Positions 34,690 to 46,985 are shown, numbered from the stretch's first letter. The stretch: 64,000 bases of DNA from Eucommia ulmoides (GCA_016647705.1 CM028338.1:19365577-19429576); one strand, 5' to 3'. The notes: a model not told the origin generated them from the sequence alone. A program made the numbers and translations.

Positions 34690-35285
34690 AAGTGGGCTGA
34701 TCAAAGTAGCTGGGTTAGTGCGTTGAGCTTATCTCAGTGGTTTGGCTTATTGGTGGTCCGATGAGCCAATTTTCAAAGTTCAGTGTGATTAGTAAACTGA
34801 TCTAGTTAGTGAAAGAGCCAATGTGGGAAGTTTAGTTGGTTGATGATTTGAACTTGGTAGCTCAGTTTAAGGATGGAGTTTAGTTGATGAGCTAATATTG
34901 GTAACTCAGTTATGGGTGAACCGATCTAAGTGGTTCAGTCAGTTGATGAATTGATCTTGGCAGCTTGGCTTTACGAGATGACCTAGGTAGCTCGGCTTAG
35001 AGATGAAATGTTCTAGGCAATCCAGTTGGTTGATGAGTTGAGCTTGGCAGCTCAGTTTATGGGTGAACTGAGCTAGGCCGTTTAATCGGTTGATGAGCTG
35101 ATATTGGCAACTTCGTTTTAGAAATGAGTTGATCTAGGCAGTTTAGTTTAGAGAGGAACTAATCTAGGAAGTTTAATTTATTTGGTGAGCTGATCTTGGT
35201 AGCTCAGTTATGGAAGAACTGATCTAGGCAGCTCGGTTAGTTGATGAGCTAACCTTGGAAACTCACTTTCAAACTGTTTAATATC
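34690..35285 (-). repeat. minisatellite in the 3' region of Tat element B
   Basis: Diverged tandem units of about 60 bp built from two related halves, GTTGATGAGCTGATCTTGG-CAGCTCAG and GGTGAACTGATCTAGGCAG. About nine units are readable. Tandem arrays between pol and the 3' LTR are a known trait of Tat/Ogre elements. Confidence 0.75.
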
Positions 35286-35302
35286 CTAAGTGTAGGGATA
35301 GT

Positions 35303-35323
35303 TGATAGGTGTAAATTACCTAT
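35303..35323 (+). repeat. first 21 bp of the 5' LTR of element E
   Basis: TGATAGGTGTAAATTACC..., identical to the start of the 3' LTR at 41109. It is cut by a solo LTR at the CCTAT target. Confidence 0.85.
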
Positions 35324-37028
35324 TGGTGGCTGCTAATTAAGTTCTACAACTTTCACTGCAAGCACACATATCAAGTTTTAGTATAATGGACCATTCGGTT
35401 TGGTATCATATCCACAGGGATTGGTTGAGATTACTATCGAGTACTGCGATTGTCATAACCTAACTTTATCTAGGAGATAAAAATGATATTAAATTAATTA
35501 ATACTAATACTAAAATACTAATTTACTATACTAATTACTAATACGAGATAGTTATGGGATGGATTATCTAGAGATTAATTTTATTTACTTAAACGCGTTT
35601 GATTTCATTTAGTCTACAATAATGGTGTTCGACCTATTCGACAATCTCGGTATCTAAAACTCCTCCGCCACCTCTCCTGAGTATAAGATGGGTGAATACG
35701 CAACTTCGTGTCAACGAAGAAATCCCCCTCAACGTCTTAACGACCCTAGGTTGCGTGAGTCTTGCCCCAACGTCATCGATTGCACACAAAACCTCAGTTT
35801 GTAAACTCTCCTGTCACCTCTCCCGAGTGTAAGACGAGGGATATAATGCGACTTCATGTCAATGAAGAAGTCCCTCTCAACGTCTTAACGACCCTAGGTC
35901 ACATGAGACTCGCCCCAACGTCATTGATTTCATGCGTTGTGTTTACCCTATCGACAATCTCAGTTCTAAAACTCCCTTGTCACCTCTCCCGAGTGTAAGA
36001 CAGGGGAATACACAACTTTATGTCAATGAAGAAGTCCCCCCAACGTCTTAACGACCCTAGGTCACGTGAGTTTTACCCCAACGTCATAGATTGTCCACAA
36101 TCCTAACCCCGACCGGGTTATTGGATCGTGGCGTTTGTTTATTCTAATCCGAATTTGGGATTTGTCAAATCCTGTATTCTCCATTTATCATTCTAAGCAT
36201 AATAACCAAGCAATATGATAAACACACTCAAACATTGAAGAAAAATCATCAAAGAAATACAAATCAACCAAAACTACGTTTTTATAAACAATATGTTAAT
36301 CCCATACATAATCCATGTTTAACCTATGGACATAGACATTTATACAATTGAAACTAAGGTAAAAATTCTCAAACTTATATCGAAGATAAGAAATAAAAGG
36401 AAAAACGGATGAACTTAGCCGATATTCGAAGATTAGTTGCTAAAACCATCAACTGATCGATTCTCCTTCTCTGCATGTTGATCTTCACATTCGGATATGT
36501 TTGAGCACTCCCCATACTTTCTCGATATGCTAAACTAAGCCCTAAGGGCTGGGGAAAGATCAAGGAGAGAGAGAGGAGGAGATGGGTTTAAATAGGAAAA
36601 ATATCTAAAATAAATATCTAAAGCTGTGTAGAGGCAACCGTCGCGACAGTGGAGTATGTCAGTTTAAGGCTCGCCTAGGCGGTGGAGAAGGCGCTGGAAT
36701 AAGGACCATCTTGATGTTTCACCGCTACGGCGGTGGATTTCATCGCTGTGGTGCTGGGTATTCAGCAAGAATGGGGTCTCTCTGCATCTTCACCGCTGCA
36801 GCGGAGGTCTGGACGCCGCGGTAGTGGGATTCTTTCACAATATTGCCTCCTTGCTCATTTTTCTACCGTTCTTTGATCGTTTTTGGTCCGAATTGATCAT
36901 TTACACTCCGATTTCATACTTTTTCACCCATACACCTGTTTTAATACAAAAAAATAAAAACATATTAAAACGTACTCGAAAACTAACAATTTTTTGTTTG
37001 AAAATAGATAGGTAATTTACACCTATTA
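35324..37028 (-). mobile_element. solo LTR of the same superfamily inside the 5' LTR of E
   Basis: A 1,705-bp LTR in reverse orientation, flanked by a perfect duplication CCTAT (35319-35323 and 37029-37033), with no internal region. It has three GAGTGTAAGAC units (35679, 35825, 35991). Its palindrome array (about 36640-36820) is mixed: CGCCTAGGCGGTGG, CACCGCTACGGCGGTGG and CACCGCTGCAGCGGAGG. Removing it rejoins the LTR of E exactly. Confidence 0.85.
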
Positions 37029-38461
37029 CCTATCTATTTCTAATCCGAACGTTGTTAGTTTTCGAGTATGTTTAGTACGTTTTAATATATTTTGATGTGT
37101 TTTTATTCTTTTTGTACTAAACCAGGTGTTTGAGATGAATAAGTATGAAAACGGGTAAAAAACAATCACATCGGATCAAAGATGGTGGAAGAACGGTGGA
37201 AAAAGGGCAAAGAAAATGAAATTCAGAACTTGCAGCCACTGCCGCGGTGGTCAAAGTACAGAGCCATGCCTAAACTCACTGCAGTTTCATTGCCTAGGCA
37301 GTGAAACCACCACCTAGGCGGTTAGAATGTAGAGACTTCGTTTATTGTTCTCTCTCCACGGCTATGAAACGATAACCGCGACGATAATCTAACCGACCTT
37401 CCACCGTTGCGGCGGTGAATCCCACCACCGCGACGTTCACCTCTGAACAGATTTAGATATTTATTTACATAGTTCCCCTATTTATACCCCTTACTCTCCT
37501 CACCTCCAGCCATGAGAGCTCCATTAGGGTTAGTATATTTTAGAAAGAGGTTTTGGGAGTGCTCAACCAATTTCGAAGGAGAAGATCCCGTTGCAATAAA
37601 AGAGAAACGATCCCGAAGCATTTTTGGTGGCAAATCTTCGGATTAGGCTAAGTTTCTTTCGTTTCTTCTTTATTTTCTTAACTTCGGTAGTTATTTAAGC
37701 ATGTTTATCTCTATTTTCATTGTATAACCGGCTATGGCCATGAGGTAAACGGTTTTTTTTTTTTATCTAGGGATTAATATAATTTATAAAAGTATTGTTT
37801 GTTTGAGTTTGTGTTTCGTTAATATGTGTTTTATAATAATTTCGATTGTGTTTGCCGTGTTGTCATGTTATTATGCTTGTTTAGATAATTTTAGAATACG
37901 GAGTTTGACACTCGGGAGAGATAACTCCGGATTCGGATAAGGATAAACACAACACGACAATCTAACGACCCGGGAGGGCGTTAGAAAATGTGCAATCAAT
38001 GATGTTGGGGCGAGACTCACGTGACCTAGTGTGTTAAGACATTGGGGGGACTTCTTCATTGATGCAGAGTCATGTATTCAGTCATCTTACACTCGGAAGA
38101 GGTGGTGAGTGAGTTTACGAATCGAGATTGTCGAATACTCGAACGCCATTAACATAAACTAAAATGAGACCAAGAACATTTTTGTAAACAAAAATTAAAC
38201 CCTAGGCAATATTTTCCCTAAACCATCTCATAATATTATTAGTATAAGTTAATTTAATTAGATTAATTAACTTAGTATTAGTATTATTAATTTTAAACAC
38301 ATTTATTTTTGCGTAGATAAAGTTAATTCATGATAAACGCGGTACTTAATAATAGTCAAAACCGATCCTTGTGGACGCGATACCCTTACTCTCTCGATCT
38401 ATACTAAAACTTGAACTCGTATACTTGTGAGTGAAAGTAGCGGCGTATTTATGCGCTACCA
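37029..38461 (+). repeat. remainder of the 5' LTR of element E
   Basis: Matches 41125-42523. Contains a mixed palindromic array at about 37230-37440, a TATA-like TATTTATA at 37479-37486 and the end GCTACCA. Confidence 0.85.
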
Positions 38462-38467
38462 AGTTTT

Positions 38468-38485
38468 TGGCGCCGTTGCCGGGGA
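38468..38485 (+). other. primer-binding site of element E, tRNA-Asp
   Basis: TGGCGCCGTTGCCGGGGA, perfect, 6 nt after the LTR. Confidence 0.9.
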
Positions 38486-38597
38486 TAGGTTGTTGATTTA
38501 TTATTGATATTGTGAGTAAATGACCCGATTTTACTTTAGGCATTTCTTTTGTGTATAAAGTTTTTTTTTTTTTTTTTCTCTTGCAGGGTACTCGACG

Positions 38598-39530
38598 ATG
38601 CTAGATCAACGAGTATTGATGCAATTCTTTCAATGAGATTCTGAGCCATTTTATAGTACTTGGAATTTATACAAGAAATTTTTACTCTGGTTTCCAAACC
38701 ATAGCCTCCCAACGGAGTGTCAACTCTTCCATTTCCTCAACGAATTACAAGCCGCAACCAGAATGTGGCTAGAAGGAGGACTTTCTAGTACCTTGTTCTA
38801 CGACCTAACTGCGGACGAAGCCATTTAGTCGTTGGAGAAAATGGAGGCCTTTGATTTTTAGAGTTGGAATTATTCACCAAGTCACCAAAACTTGGGGGAT
38901 TTTTCCAACACCTTAGCGCCATGGATTAACATTTTGGATCACGACGAGGAGTTTTTCCCCAATTTGGAAGAAACACTCGCAATCGTTATGGGGGAGACTT
39001 AGAGATTGTTAAGGGAGACGCATGACCGGATTAATGAGCATGAGGATCGTCTTGATCATATCGAGATGGTCTGCGTCGATATCGATGTGACCGTAATGTC
39101 TTTGCAGACATAAATCGGTCATCTTCTTTGCTTTGTTGTGTCCGAGATAAGAACGGTGGCCTTGAGAGGCAAACAAGTCGAACCCGATTGTGAAAGCCAC
39201 CGGGAGGAACCAGAAAGGAGCGGAAGAAGCTCGGGAGAGTTTAACTATGCTTATCCGAATGAGCCGGGAACCCAAGCCTGGGTCGACGATTGTGATTCGT
39301 CACCATTGGAGATCCAAATCGTGATACCATCCCAGATGATTATATTTATGGGGATCCAATGTGACTCACTTGTATTTCGCCACAATTAGCAATGCTCTTT
39401 CATACACACCAAGTACATGAGCCGGTGAGGCATGCCGTTAAAAGCTTGAGCTATACATTGCCACATCTCACCAGCCTTGAGGGCGTTCTGAATCAAGACC
39501 CGTTTGTAGTGTTATTTGACACTTAAACAA
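38598..39530 (+). pseudogene. Athila-like gag of element E
   Basis: ATG at 38598 (MLDQRVLMQFFQ), then in frame pieces YKKFLLWFPNHSLPTECQL-like, LNELQAATRMWLEGGLSS and DLTADEA, and the same TTTGATTTTTAGAGTTGG segment with an amber codon as in F. The C-terminal part has TQIGHL and EGVLNQDPFVVLFDT. Many stops. A pyrimidine-rich stretch ending TTGCAG precedes the start, as in C. Confidence 0.65.
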
Positions 39531-39536
39531 GCGTTT

Positions 39537-39554
39537 CTTGGGAGGCAACCCAAG
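39537..39554 (+). other. post-gag hairpin (element E)
   Basis: CTTGGGAGGCAACCCAAG, perfect 6-bp stem, 6-nt loop. Confidence 0.7.
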
Positions 39555-41108
39555 GAAAAAAATAAATTAGATCCGTCGCTACTGACTTGATTCGGAGGCA
39601 AGATTCTCTCACCTCCCAGGTACGTGTTCTAAACCCTCATCTTTATTATCATGCTATATAGTGTCATTGGGATCGCTGATGGGTTGTTTTGGACATCACC
39701 TGCTTTAAGTTGGTGGTAATGTGTTAGTATGTTTTAGTTATAGTTTATGTTTTACTATTTTTACGTGTGCATGTTTGTTTAGGATTAGTTAGTTTAGTTT
39801 AGTTGTTGTTATGTGCTGAGTTTTGACATCATCTGGGCCATTACTTGATGATGAGTTTGTCCCCTGGTTGTTTATTGAGGTTGAGCGTAAAGCTCATGCA
39901 TGTATGTTCTGTGTGCTCAATGTTATGTTTTAGTAATAGTTATTATAGATCCTACTTGCACGAGCACGTAAACTCATTATATAACCGTCTAATTGATTTG
40001 AAAATGATTATCTGTCACCTAAATTCATGACATTAGGGTTTCTAGAACTTGATCTGGGGGGAAATTCGAGGCGAAATCCTAGGCGAGGTTGTTCAGGAGA
40101 TATGATTTAGGCATTCATTTTTATCGCTTGAGCGTTTGAAGCCTACCTTGTAAAATGTTTATCCCTCGTTACCTTATCGAAGCCTATTAGCCGTTTCAAT
40201 TCTAGACACTTAACAAATACCATTTAACCAATAAAACTTCTTTCGAAACCTATATCATTAAACTGAAGGCACAATCTGAGAGAATCAAGCTAGTAGATTG
40301 CAAATGCTACTTGAAGTGAGCCGTTGGGTAAGGGCGAACTTTATATTGGTTTGGTATTCGAGTACTCACTTGTTGTTTTTCGTTTGTATTTCACACACCC
40401 CTTCAATTGTAACAATCGAATAAGTTTGAGGGTGTGTTCGTTGAAAAGAAAAAAAAATAAACATAAAAAAAATAATCAAGTGTACATACGTTTTTTTTTT
40501 CCGTTTCTTTTTGAAAAGTGAGTACGATGGTCTTAATAGATTGTTAATGGTTGTTTCAATTTAACTATGGGGTTTTGAGTGTGAGTGTGCCAAGCGATGT
40601 GCCTTGTGTAACGTCATGTTAACGATATTAACTTGTTTTCCATTTCCAATATACCCTTGGCTATATTCCTAAATCGAACCAAGACCTATTGATATTTTTG
40701 AGCCTCCGAGCCTACGTTAGTGGATAATAGATCCCGGGTCAAGCCTATGGATTTCCTATACATTCGGGTTTTTTCGGTCATGCGCTTATATGGTGGATAA
40801 TCCAATCCGATTAATGGACAGTTTTATATTTGAGTTTTAAACACACAAACACACTTAAGCAGGATCTATAATGGCATTTACTATTATAAATGTTGAAATT
40901 CTAGAACATTACATGGTGTATTTTTATGCCTGAACTTGATTGGATTGGGGGCCAGTGAGGGATAGTTCGTTTGGCCGGTAGATGATACTCAAAGCTTGCA
41001 CATATTTGTTTTTTGTGTTTTTCATTTTTAGTACTTAGTTTTTATATTTTTGTTTATTGCATGGGTCTTTTGCTTGAGGACTAGCAAAATTTCAAGTTTG
41101 GGGGTATT
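39555..41108 (+). other. conserved 3' non-coding region of element E
   Basis: No ORF is supported. Polypurine-like motifs lie at 39707-39721 (decayed AAGTTGGTGGTAATG), 40422-40436 (AAGTTTGAGGGTGTG) and next to the LTR (41094-41108, AAGTTTGGGGGTATT). Confidence 0.65.
40362..40525 (+). other. conserved stem-loop with internal polypurine motif (element E)
   Basis: Arms GTACTCACTTGT (40362-40373) and GAAAAGTGAGTAC (40513-40525). The stem keeps 11 pairs, with one C to A change in the right arm. Inner arms ACACACCCC and GGGTGTGT. Confidence 0.7.
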
Positions 41109-42523
41109 TGATAGGTGTAAATTACCTATCTATTTCCAATCCAAATGTTGTTAGTTTTCGAGTATGTTTAGTACATTTTAATATATTTTGATGTGTTTTT
41201 ATTCTTTTTGTACTAAATCAGGTGTTTGAGGTGAAAATGTATGAAAAAAGATAAAAAATGATCACATCCGATCAAAGACGGTGGAAAAAGGACAAAGAAA
41301 ATGAAATTCAGAACCTACAGCCACCGCCACGACGACCAAACCACCGCTGTGGCAGTCAAAGTATAGAGCCATGCCTAAACTCACTGTGTTTCACCGCCTA
41401 GGCGGTCAGAATGCATAAACTCTATTCATTGTTCCACCGCTATGGCTATCAGAAAATAGCCGCGGCGATAATCTAACTAACCTTCCACCGCCGCGACGGT
41501 CACATCTGCACAGATTTAGATATTTATTTAGATATTTTCCCTATTTATACCCCTTCCTCTCCTCACCTCCGGCCATGAGAGCTCCATTAGGGTTAGTATA
41601 TTTTAAAGGAGGTTTTAGGAGTGCTCAACCAATTTCGAATGAGAAGATCCCATTGCAATAAAGGAGAAGCGATCCTGAAGCATTTTTAGCGGCAAATCTT
41701 TGGACTAGGCTAAGTTTCTTTCATTTCTTCTTTATTTTCTTAACTTCGGTAGTTAGTTGAGCATATTTATCTCGATTTTCATTGTATAACCAGCTATGGC
41801 CATGAGCTAAATGGGTTTTTGTTTGTCTCGGGATTAATATAATTTATAAAAGTAATGTTTGTTTGAGTTTGTGTTTCGTTAATGTGTGTTTTATAATAAT
41901 TTCGATTGTGTTTGCCGTGTTTTCATGTTATTATGCTTGTTTAGATAATTTGAGAATACGGGGTTGGACACTCGGGAGAGGTAACCCTGGATTCGAACAA
42001 GGGTAAACACAACACGACAATCTAACGACCTGGGAAGACATTAGAAAGTGTGCAATCAATGACGTTGGGGCGAGACTCACGTGACCTAGCATCGTTAAGA
42101 CATTGAGGGGGACTTCTCCATTGATGTGAAGTCATGTATTCACTCGTTTTACACTAGGGAGAGGTGGGGAGTGAGTTTACGAACCAAGGTTGTTGGATAC
42201 CCGAACGCCATTAATGTAAACTAAAACGAGACCAAACATATTTTTGTAAACAAAAATTAATCCCTAGGCAAGATTTTCCCTAAACTATCTCATAATATTA
42301 TTAGTATAAGTTAATTTAATTAGATTAATTAACTTAGTATTGGTATTATTAATTTTAAACACACTTATTTTTGCCTAAATAAAGTTAGGTCATGATAAAC
42401 ACGGTACTTAATAATAGTCAAAACTAATCCCTGTAGACACGATACCCTTACTCTCCCGATCTATACTAAAACTTGATCTCGTATACTTGCGAGTGAAAGT
42501 GGCGGCATATTTATGTGCTACCA
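41109..42523 (+). repeat. 3' LTR of element E
   Basis: 1,415 bp. Palindromic array at about 41320-41510 with CACCGCCTAGGCGGTC and CACCGCCGCGACGGTC; TATA-like TATTTATA at 41542-41549; ends GCTACCA. Confidence 0.9.
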
Positions 42524-42641
42524 GTGGTCTTTGTTGAAACTTTTTCATGAAGATAAGTAGCTATAACTGCTCATTTTAAAGTTTACAATCGAAATAGCAA
42601 ACAACATATCTCTAAATCTAATATGACAAACAATAAGAAAC

Positions 42642-43720
42642 TCACACAAAGTATTTTCGCAAATGTGCAATGTTCCATGTCGGAGGGATTAGCACACTAT
42701 TAAGATCTTTTAACCAGTATGTCCCAGGTCTCTTTACCTTGATCACCTTATATGGTCCTTCCCAGGTAGGGGCCAGTTTTCCTAATCGTGCCTTTGGACG
42801 GTGTGACATTACCCTCCGAAGTACTAGCTTTCTCATCGTAAAGTGTCTCGCACGAACTACATGGTTGAACGTCTTTGCAATCTTAGATTTGTAGGCCACC
42901 ATCCTCAACGTTGCTTTGTCCTATTTCTCCTTTAACTGGTCTAACTATTGGTGTATCGCCACCTCGTTTTCTTTGAGATTGATCGAGTTATACCTCCTCG
43001 AAGGTAAATTGATCTCTATTGGGACCATTGCTTCTGTCCCATATATCTTGGAGTAAGCCGTTTCTCCTGTGGTTGTGCTTGAAGTAGTATAGTAGGCCCA
43101 CAAGATCTCTGGAAATTCTTCCACCAATTTACTTTTGGCATCGTCTAACCGCTTTTTGAGTGCTTCTTTGATTGACCTATTTATTACTTCTGCTTACCCA
43201 TTTGTTTATGTATAAGTTGGGCTTGATGTCCGATATTGTATTTTTAATTCATCGTACATCTAAGTAATCTTTTCCCTGGTAAAAGGGGTTCCATTATCTG
43301 ATATCAGTACTACCGGAATACCAAAAGACAGATTAATTACTTCCAAAGGATGTTCTTTCCCACAGTCATAAATGCATCAGCCTTCATCTATTTGGTGAAC
43401 TAATCGATCACTACTAGTAAATACCTCTTGTTCCTATGTGCCGGCGTGAATGGCCCTATAATATCCATTCCCCATTAAGTAAAAGGCCAGGGACTAGGAT
43501 GGGTGTTTGTGTTTGAGATGGGACTCGGATGTCATTTGAGAACCGTGGGTATTTGTCATACTTTTTGACGTACTTTTTTGTATCGTTGCGTATAGTCTGC
43601 CAGTAATACCGGATTATAAGTTCCTTGTGTGCCAGGGTTCTTCCTCCCTGATGGTTCACACAAACTCCTTCATGAATTTTTTGCAGCACATATGTGGCTT
43701 CCTTTAGCCTTAAGCAGAGT
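42642..43720 (-). pseudogene. integrase of Tat element B
   Basis: On the minus strand the zinc-binding region reads MLQKIHEGVCVNHQGGRTLA, then HKELIIRYYWQTIRNDTKKY and VKKYDKYPRF. The two His of the HHCC motif are present, but both Cys positions (normally CDKCQRF) are Tyr. The core follows with SFGIPVVLISDNGTPF, EVINRSIKEALKKRLDDAK and WAYYTTSSTTTGETAY. The end (42908-42642) has APTWEGPYKVIKVKRPGTY and WNIAHLRKYFV, the usual Tat terminus. At least six stops interrupt it. Element E is inserted about 115 bp downstream. Confidence 0.85.
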
Positions 43721-43879
43721 AACAGAGGCTATGTGAACGACTTTCGGTATAACTTACCATCCATCATGATGTATCTCGATACCTTGTATAAGATCTTTTG
43801 CGCTGATTCCTTGTTGTCTGGTAACATTCCCTCACTCAAGTAGCACACCAAAGGAATTCTCCAGGCTTCGTCTTGTCCC

Positions 43880-44320
43880 AACTCTCCAATGCATGAACAA
43901 GATTTAGTTTAGGCTAGTACAAACGGCTTCTCTAAATAATCCACCACCTTGGATTGCTGATCTAGACTAAAAGATAATGCTAGTACTGACAACGTATCTG
44001 CTTTTTTATTCTCAATCCTTGGAATAGTTTCAATTTTCCAAATATCAAAGGTATTTGTTAACTCATTCACTTTATCAACGTAGAGGCATAAGCTCTTTTC
44101 GTTGACCACGTAAGCCCCGTTTATTTGATTAACTACGAGCTGTGAATTTGATTTGGCCTCCACATTATGGGCTCCTAGCTCTTTCGCTAAGGTCAGGCCC
44201 AGGATTACAACTTCGTACTCTACCTCGAGTTGGTCACCTTTTGGGGTTTCTAGAATTATGCCAACTCCACATCCTCGTGAGTTCAATGCTCCGTTGACCC
44301 ATAATTTCCAGACTCACCAT
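43880..44320 (-). pseudogene. second (additional) RNase H of Tat element B
   Basis: The frame at 44286-43909 reads GCGVGIILETPKGDQLEVEY, EVVILGLTLAKELGAHNVEA, KSNSQLVVNQINGAYVVN and ENKKADTLSVLA. This is the extra RNase HI domain that marks the Tat lineage, separate from the one fused to reverse transcriptase. Of the catalytic acidic residues, the E of VEYEVVI is present, the D of KSDSQLV is N, and the last D of KADTLS is present. Confidence 0.8.
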
Positions 44321-45580
44321 CTTCTATGACTGTTCATTCTAGAGGTATTAGCTTAGCAATGAAATCGGCCAGCACTTAGCCTTTGATTGTTGTCCTGGGT
44401 TTAAAGGTCACGTAGAATTCTTCCATCTCTACCGCCTACCTCATAAGGCGGCCTGAAGCCTCTGGTTTGTGCATTACTGCTCTGAGTGGGTGCGAAGTTA
44501 GTATGTTGATGACATGCGTTTGGAAGTAAGGTCGCAACTTCTGGGCTATGGTTATTAGGGCTAAAGCGAGCATCTCTAGTTCAGTGTAGCGAGTTTCCAC
44601 CAGTACCAATGATTTGCTTACATAAAATAATGACTTCTACCCTCTTGCGCATTCCTACACCAATGCTGTACTGACCGCAACGGTGGTGACTTTTAAGTAC
44701 AGGTATAGTTCATCTCCAGGCTTGACCTTAGCTAAAGTTTTAATAGACTCCAAGTAATCTTTGATGGACTGCAAGGCACATTTTCTCTTTTCATCCTAAA
44801 TAAAATTCTTGCTCCCCCTCAAGATTTTGAAGAAAAGAACACATCTATTTGTAAATTTAGAGATAAACCTATTTAGAGTCGCCAATCTTCCAGTTAGCAC
44901 CTGGACTTCACGTATCGTCTTGGGGGACTTCATCCTTCTGACACCCTCTATTTATCCAGCGTTAATCGTGATGCTTGCCTTGTTCACCATGAAACCTAGA
45001 AATTTGCCCGACGTTACACCGAAAGCATATTTCGTAATATTATAAAAGCTTCTTCTAGATACTCCAAATGATATTTCTTACTATATCTCTTGACTAACAT
45101 GTCATCTATATAAACCTCTATAGTTGCTGCAATTGTTTCTTAGAACATGTGGTTTACCAGACATTGATATGCTACACCAGCATTTCTTAGACCGAAAGGC
45201 ATCACTCTATAGCAAAACGTACCTCTTGGAGTGATGAAAGCCATTTACTTCCTCATCTGGATGGTTCATCTGTATCTGATTATATCTTGAGTAGGTGTCC
45301 ATCATAGATAATAACTCGTGCCCAGCAATTGCGTCCACCATTTGGTTAATCATGGGCATTGGGTAACAGTCCCTAGGGCATGCCTGGTTAAGGTCAGTAA
45401 AGTCCACGTACATCCTCCATTTTTTATTCTTCTTCTTGACCGTCACTTGGTTGGCTAACCACTTCGGGTAGACTAGTTCCTTTATATGCCCTATTCAGAG
45501 CAGTCTTTGCACTTCAGACTCTATAACCTCTTTCTTCTCTGAATTGAACATCCTTATCTTCTATTTTACTAGAGGGTAAG
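44321..45580 (-). pseudogene. reverse transcriptase and first RNase H of Tat element B
   Basis: The minus strand reads VKKKNKKWRMYVDFTDLNQA, CPRDCYPMPMINQMVDAIAG, HELLSMMDTYSRYNQIQM, then MPFGLRNAGVAYQCLVNHMF, the active site YIDDMLVK and, in pieces, the thumb. RNase H follows at about 44800-44330 (LYLYLKVTTVAVSTALV, YTELEMLALALITIAQKLRP, MRWAVEMEEFYVTFKPR). Stops and shifts are frequent. The 5' end is separated from the upstream part (51175-51355) by element F. Confidence 0.85.
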
Positions 45581-46979
45581 TGATGAGTTATTTATTTACC
45601 AACAAATCAAGTATTTTTTAGGTTCAAATATTTGTGTGTTTTCATGCATTTTTGTTGGTTTAATATGTTTTTGTGTTGTTTTATAGGTTTTTGAATAAAT
45701 GGGTGACAATGTGCAAAATTCATGAAAACTACTATAACTTCAAGGACATTTTTGACAATGATGCAATCCAATTTTGGAAAATCTCAAAACCTGGAAGTTG
45801 TATATCTATGTCTTATCTTCCTATAGGTTTTTTTATCACCTCAATAAAAATTTGGACGAGAACGTTACGGCCTAAAGAAGAATTTAGTGTCGGCATTGCA
45901 TTCACCATCACTGTAGCAACCATTTCCACTGCTGCAGCGATGGTTTCTATCGCTGCAGTGACCTGGCACTACCTAGTAAATATATTTTGGGATAGTTTTG
46001 AGATATTTTGGATTTGTATTGATATCCTCTCATTCCCAACACCCTATGTATGTTTTTGGGAAAATTTTGAGAGCTCCAAGATCATCCAAGCTTGAGGAGA
46101 ACACAAATTTGAGAAGAGGAAACAAGATTGGAGCAAAAATCACGAACGCAAAACCATCCATTTTTCAGATAATGTCTATTCTCCGTTGTTTCTCTCTTTA
46201 TTTATTAGCTTTGGTTGGTTGTTTTGATGATGTTTAGCTTGTTTGTAGTTGAATATGTGGTTATGGCCATGAGCTAAACATATATTATTTAGGGGTTGAT
46301 GTAATTCATGAAAACGTTGTTTGAATAAATATATGTTTTGTTAATGGTTGTTCATCCATATTCGATTGTGTTTACCATTTTATTACTTCTAATATATGCT
46401 TGTTATGATATTGTGGTTGGTTTGAGAATACAGGGTTTGACACTTGGGAGATGTAACCCCGGATTCGGACTAGGGTTTAAACATAATGCGGCGTTCTAAT
46501 GTTTTGGGAGATTATTAGAAACTGTGCAATCCGTGAGGATAGGGCAAGACTCATGTGATCGTTTAGACACTAGATAGGGATATCGGTGTTTACACGAGTC
46601 GTATATTCATTCACTTTACACTCGGGTGAGGTAGTGAGTGAGTTTTAGATACCTAGATTATCGTATAGTTTGAATACAATTAATGTAAACTAGAATAATC
46701 AAACACGTATTAGTGAACGAAGTTAATTCCTAGATAATATATTCCTATAAACGTCATTATTAGTATTGTAGTTTAATTAGTTATTATTTTAGTTTAGTTT
46801 TATATTTCTATAAAAAACCTAAATTTCATTGCCTAGATAAAGTTCGGTTACGATAATCGCGGTACTTAGCAACAATTTAATCCAATCTCTGTGGATACAT
46901 CAACCCTTACTCTTCCCACTATATTAAAACTTAACCCGTACACTTGTGGTAAAAGTAGCAACGAATAATTCCGCTACCA
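45581..46979 (+). repeat. 5' LTR of element F
   Basis: 1,399 bp, starts TGATGAGTTATTTATTTACC, ends GCTACCA. A short CTGCAG-type palindromic array is at about 45900-45970 (CACTGCTGCAGCGATGG, ATCGCTGCAGTGAC). The 5' third differs from that of elements C and E, so F is a separate subfamily. Confidence 0.9.
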
Positions 46980-46985
46980 AGTTTT

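Larger units (their letters stand above)
35303..42523 (+). mobile_element. element E: gag-only Athila-like LTR element with a solo LTR in its 5' LTR
   Basis: 5' LTR in two pieces (35303-35323 and 37034-38461), 3' LTR 41109-42523, exact tRNA-Asp primer-binding site (38468-38485), gag remnant, post-gag hairpin, stem-loop and polypurine tract. Flanks are ATAGT (35298-35302) and GTGGT (42524-42528), a match at 3 of 5 positions with both differences G/A transitions, so probably a decayed target duplication. It is inserted in the 3' region of Tat element B. Confidence 0.85.

Noticed and set aside
35303-37033. A DNA transposon with TGATAGGTGTAAATTACCTA inverted termini
   Set aside because: The inverted ends come from a reverse-oriented solo LTR inside a related LTR; the CCTAT duplication and the exact rejoining of the host LTR explain the structure.
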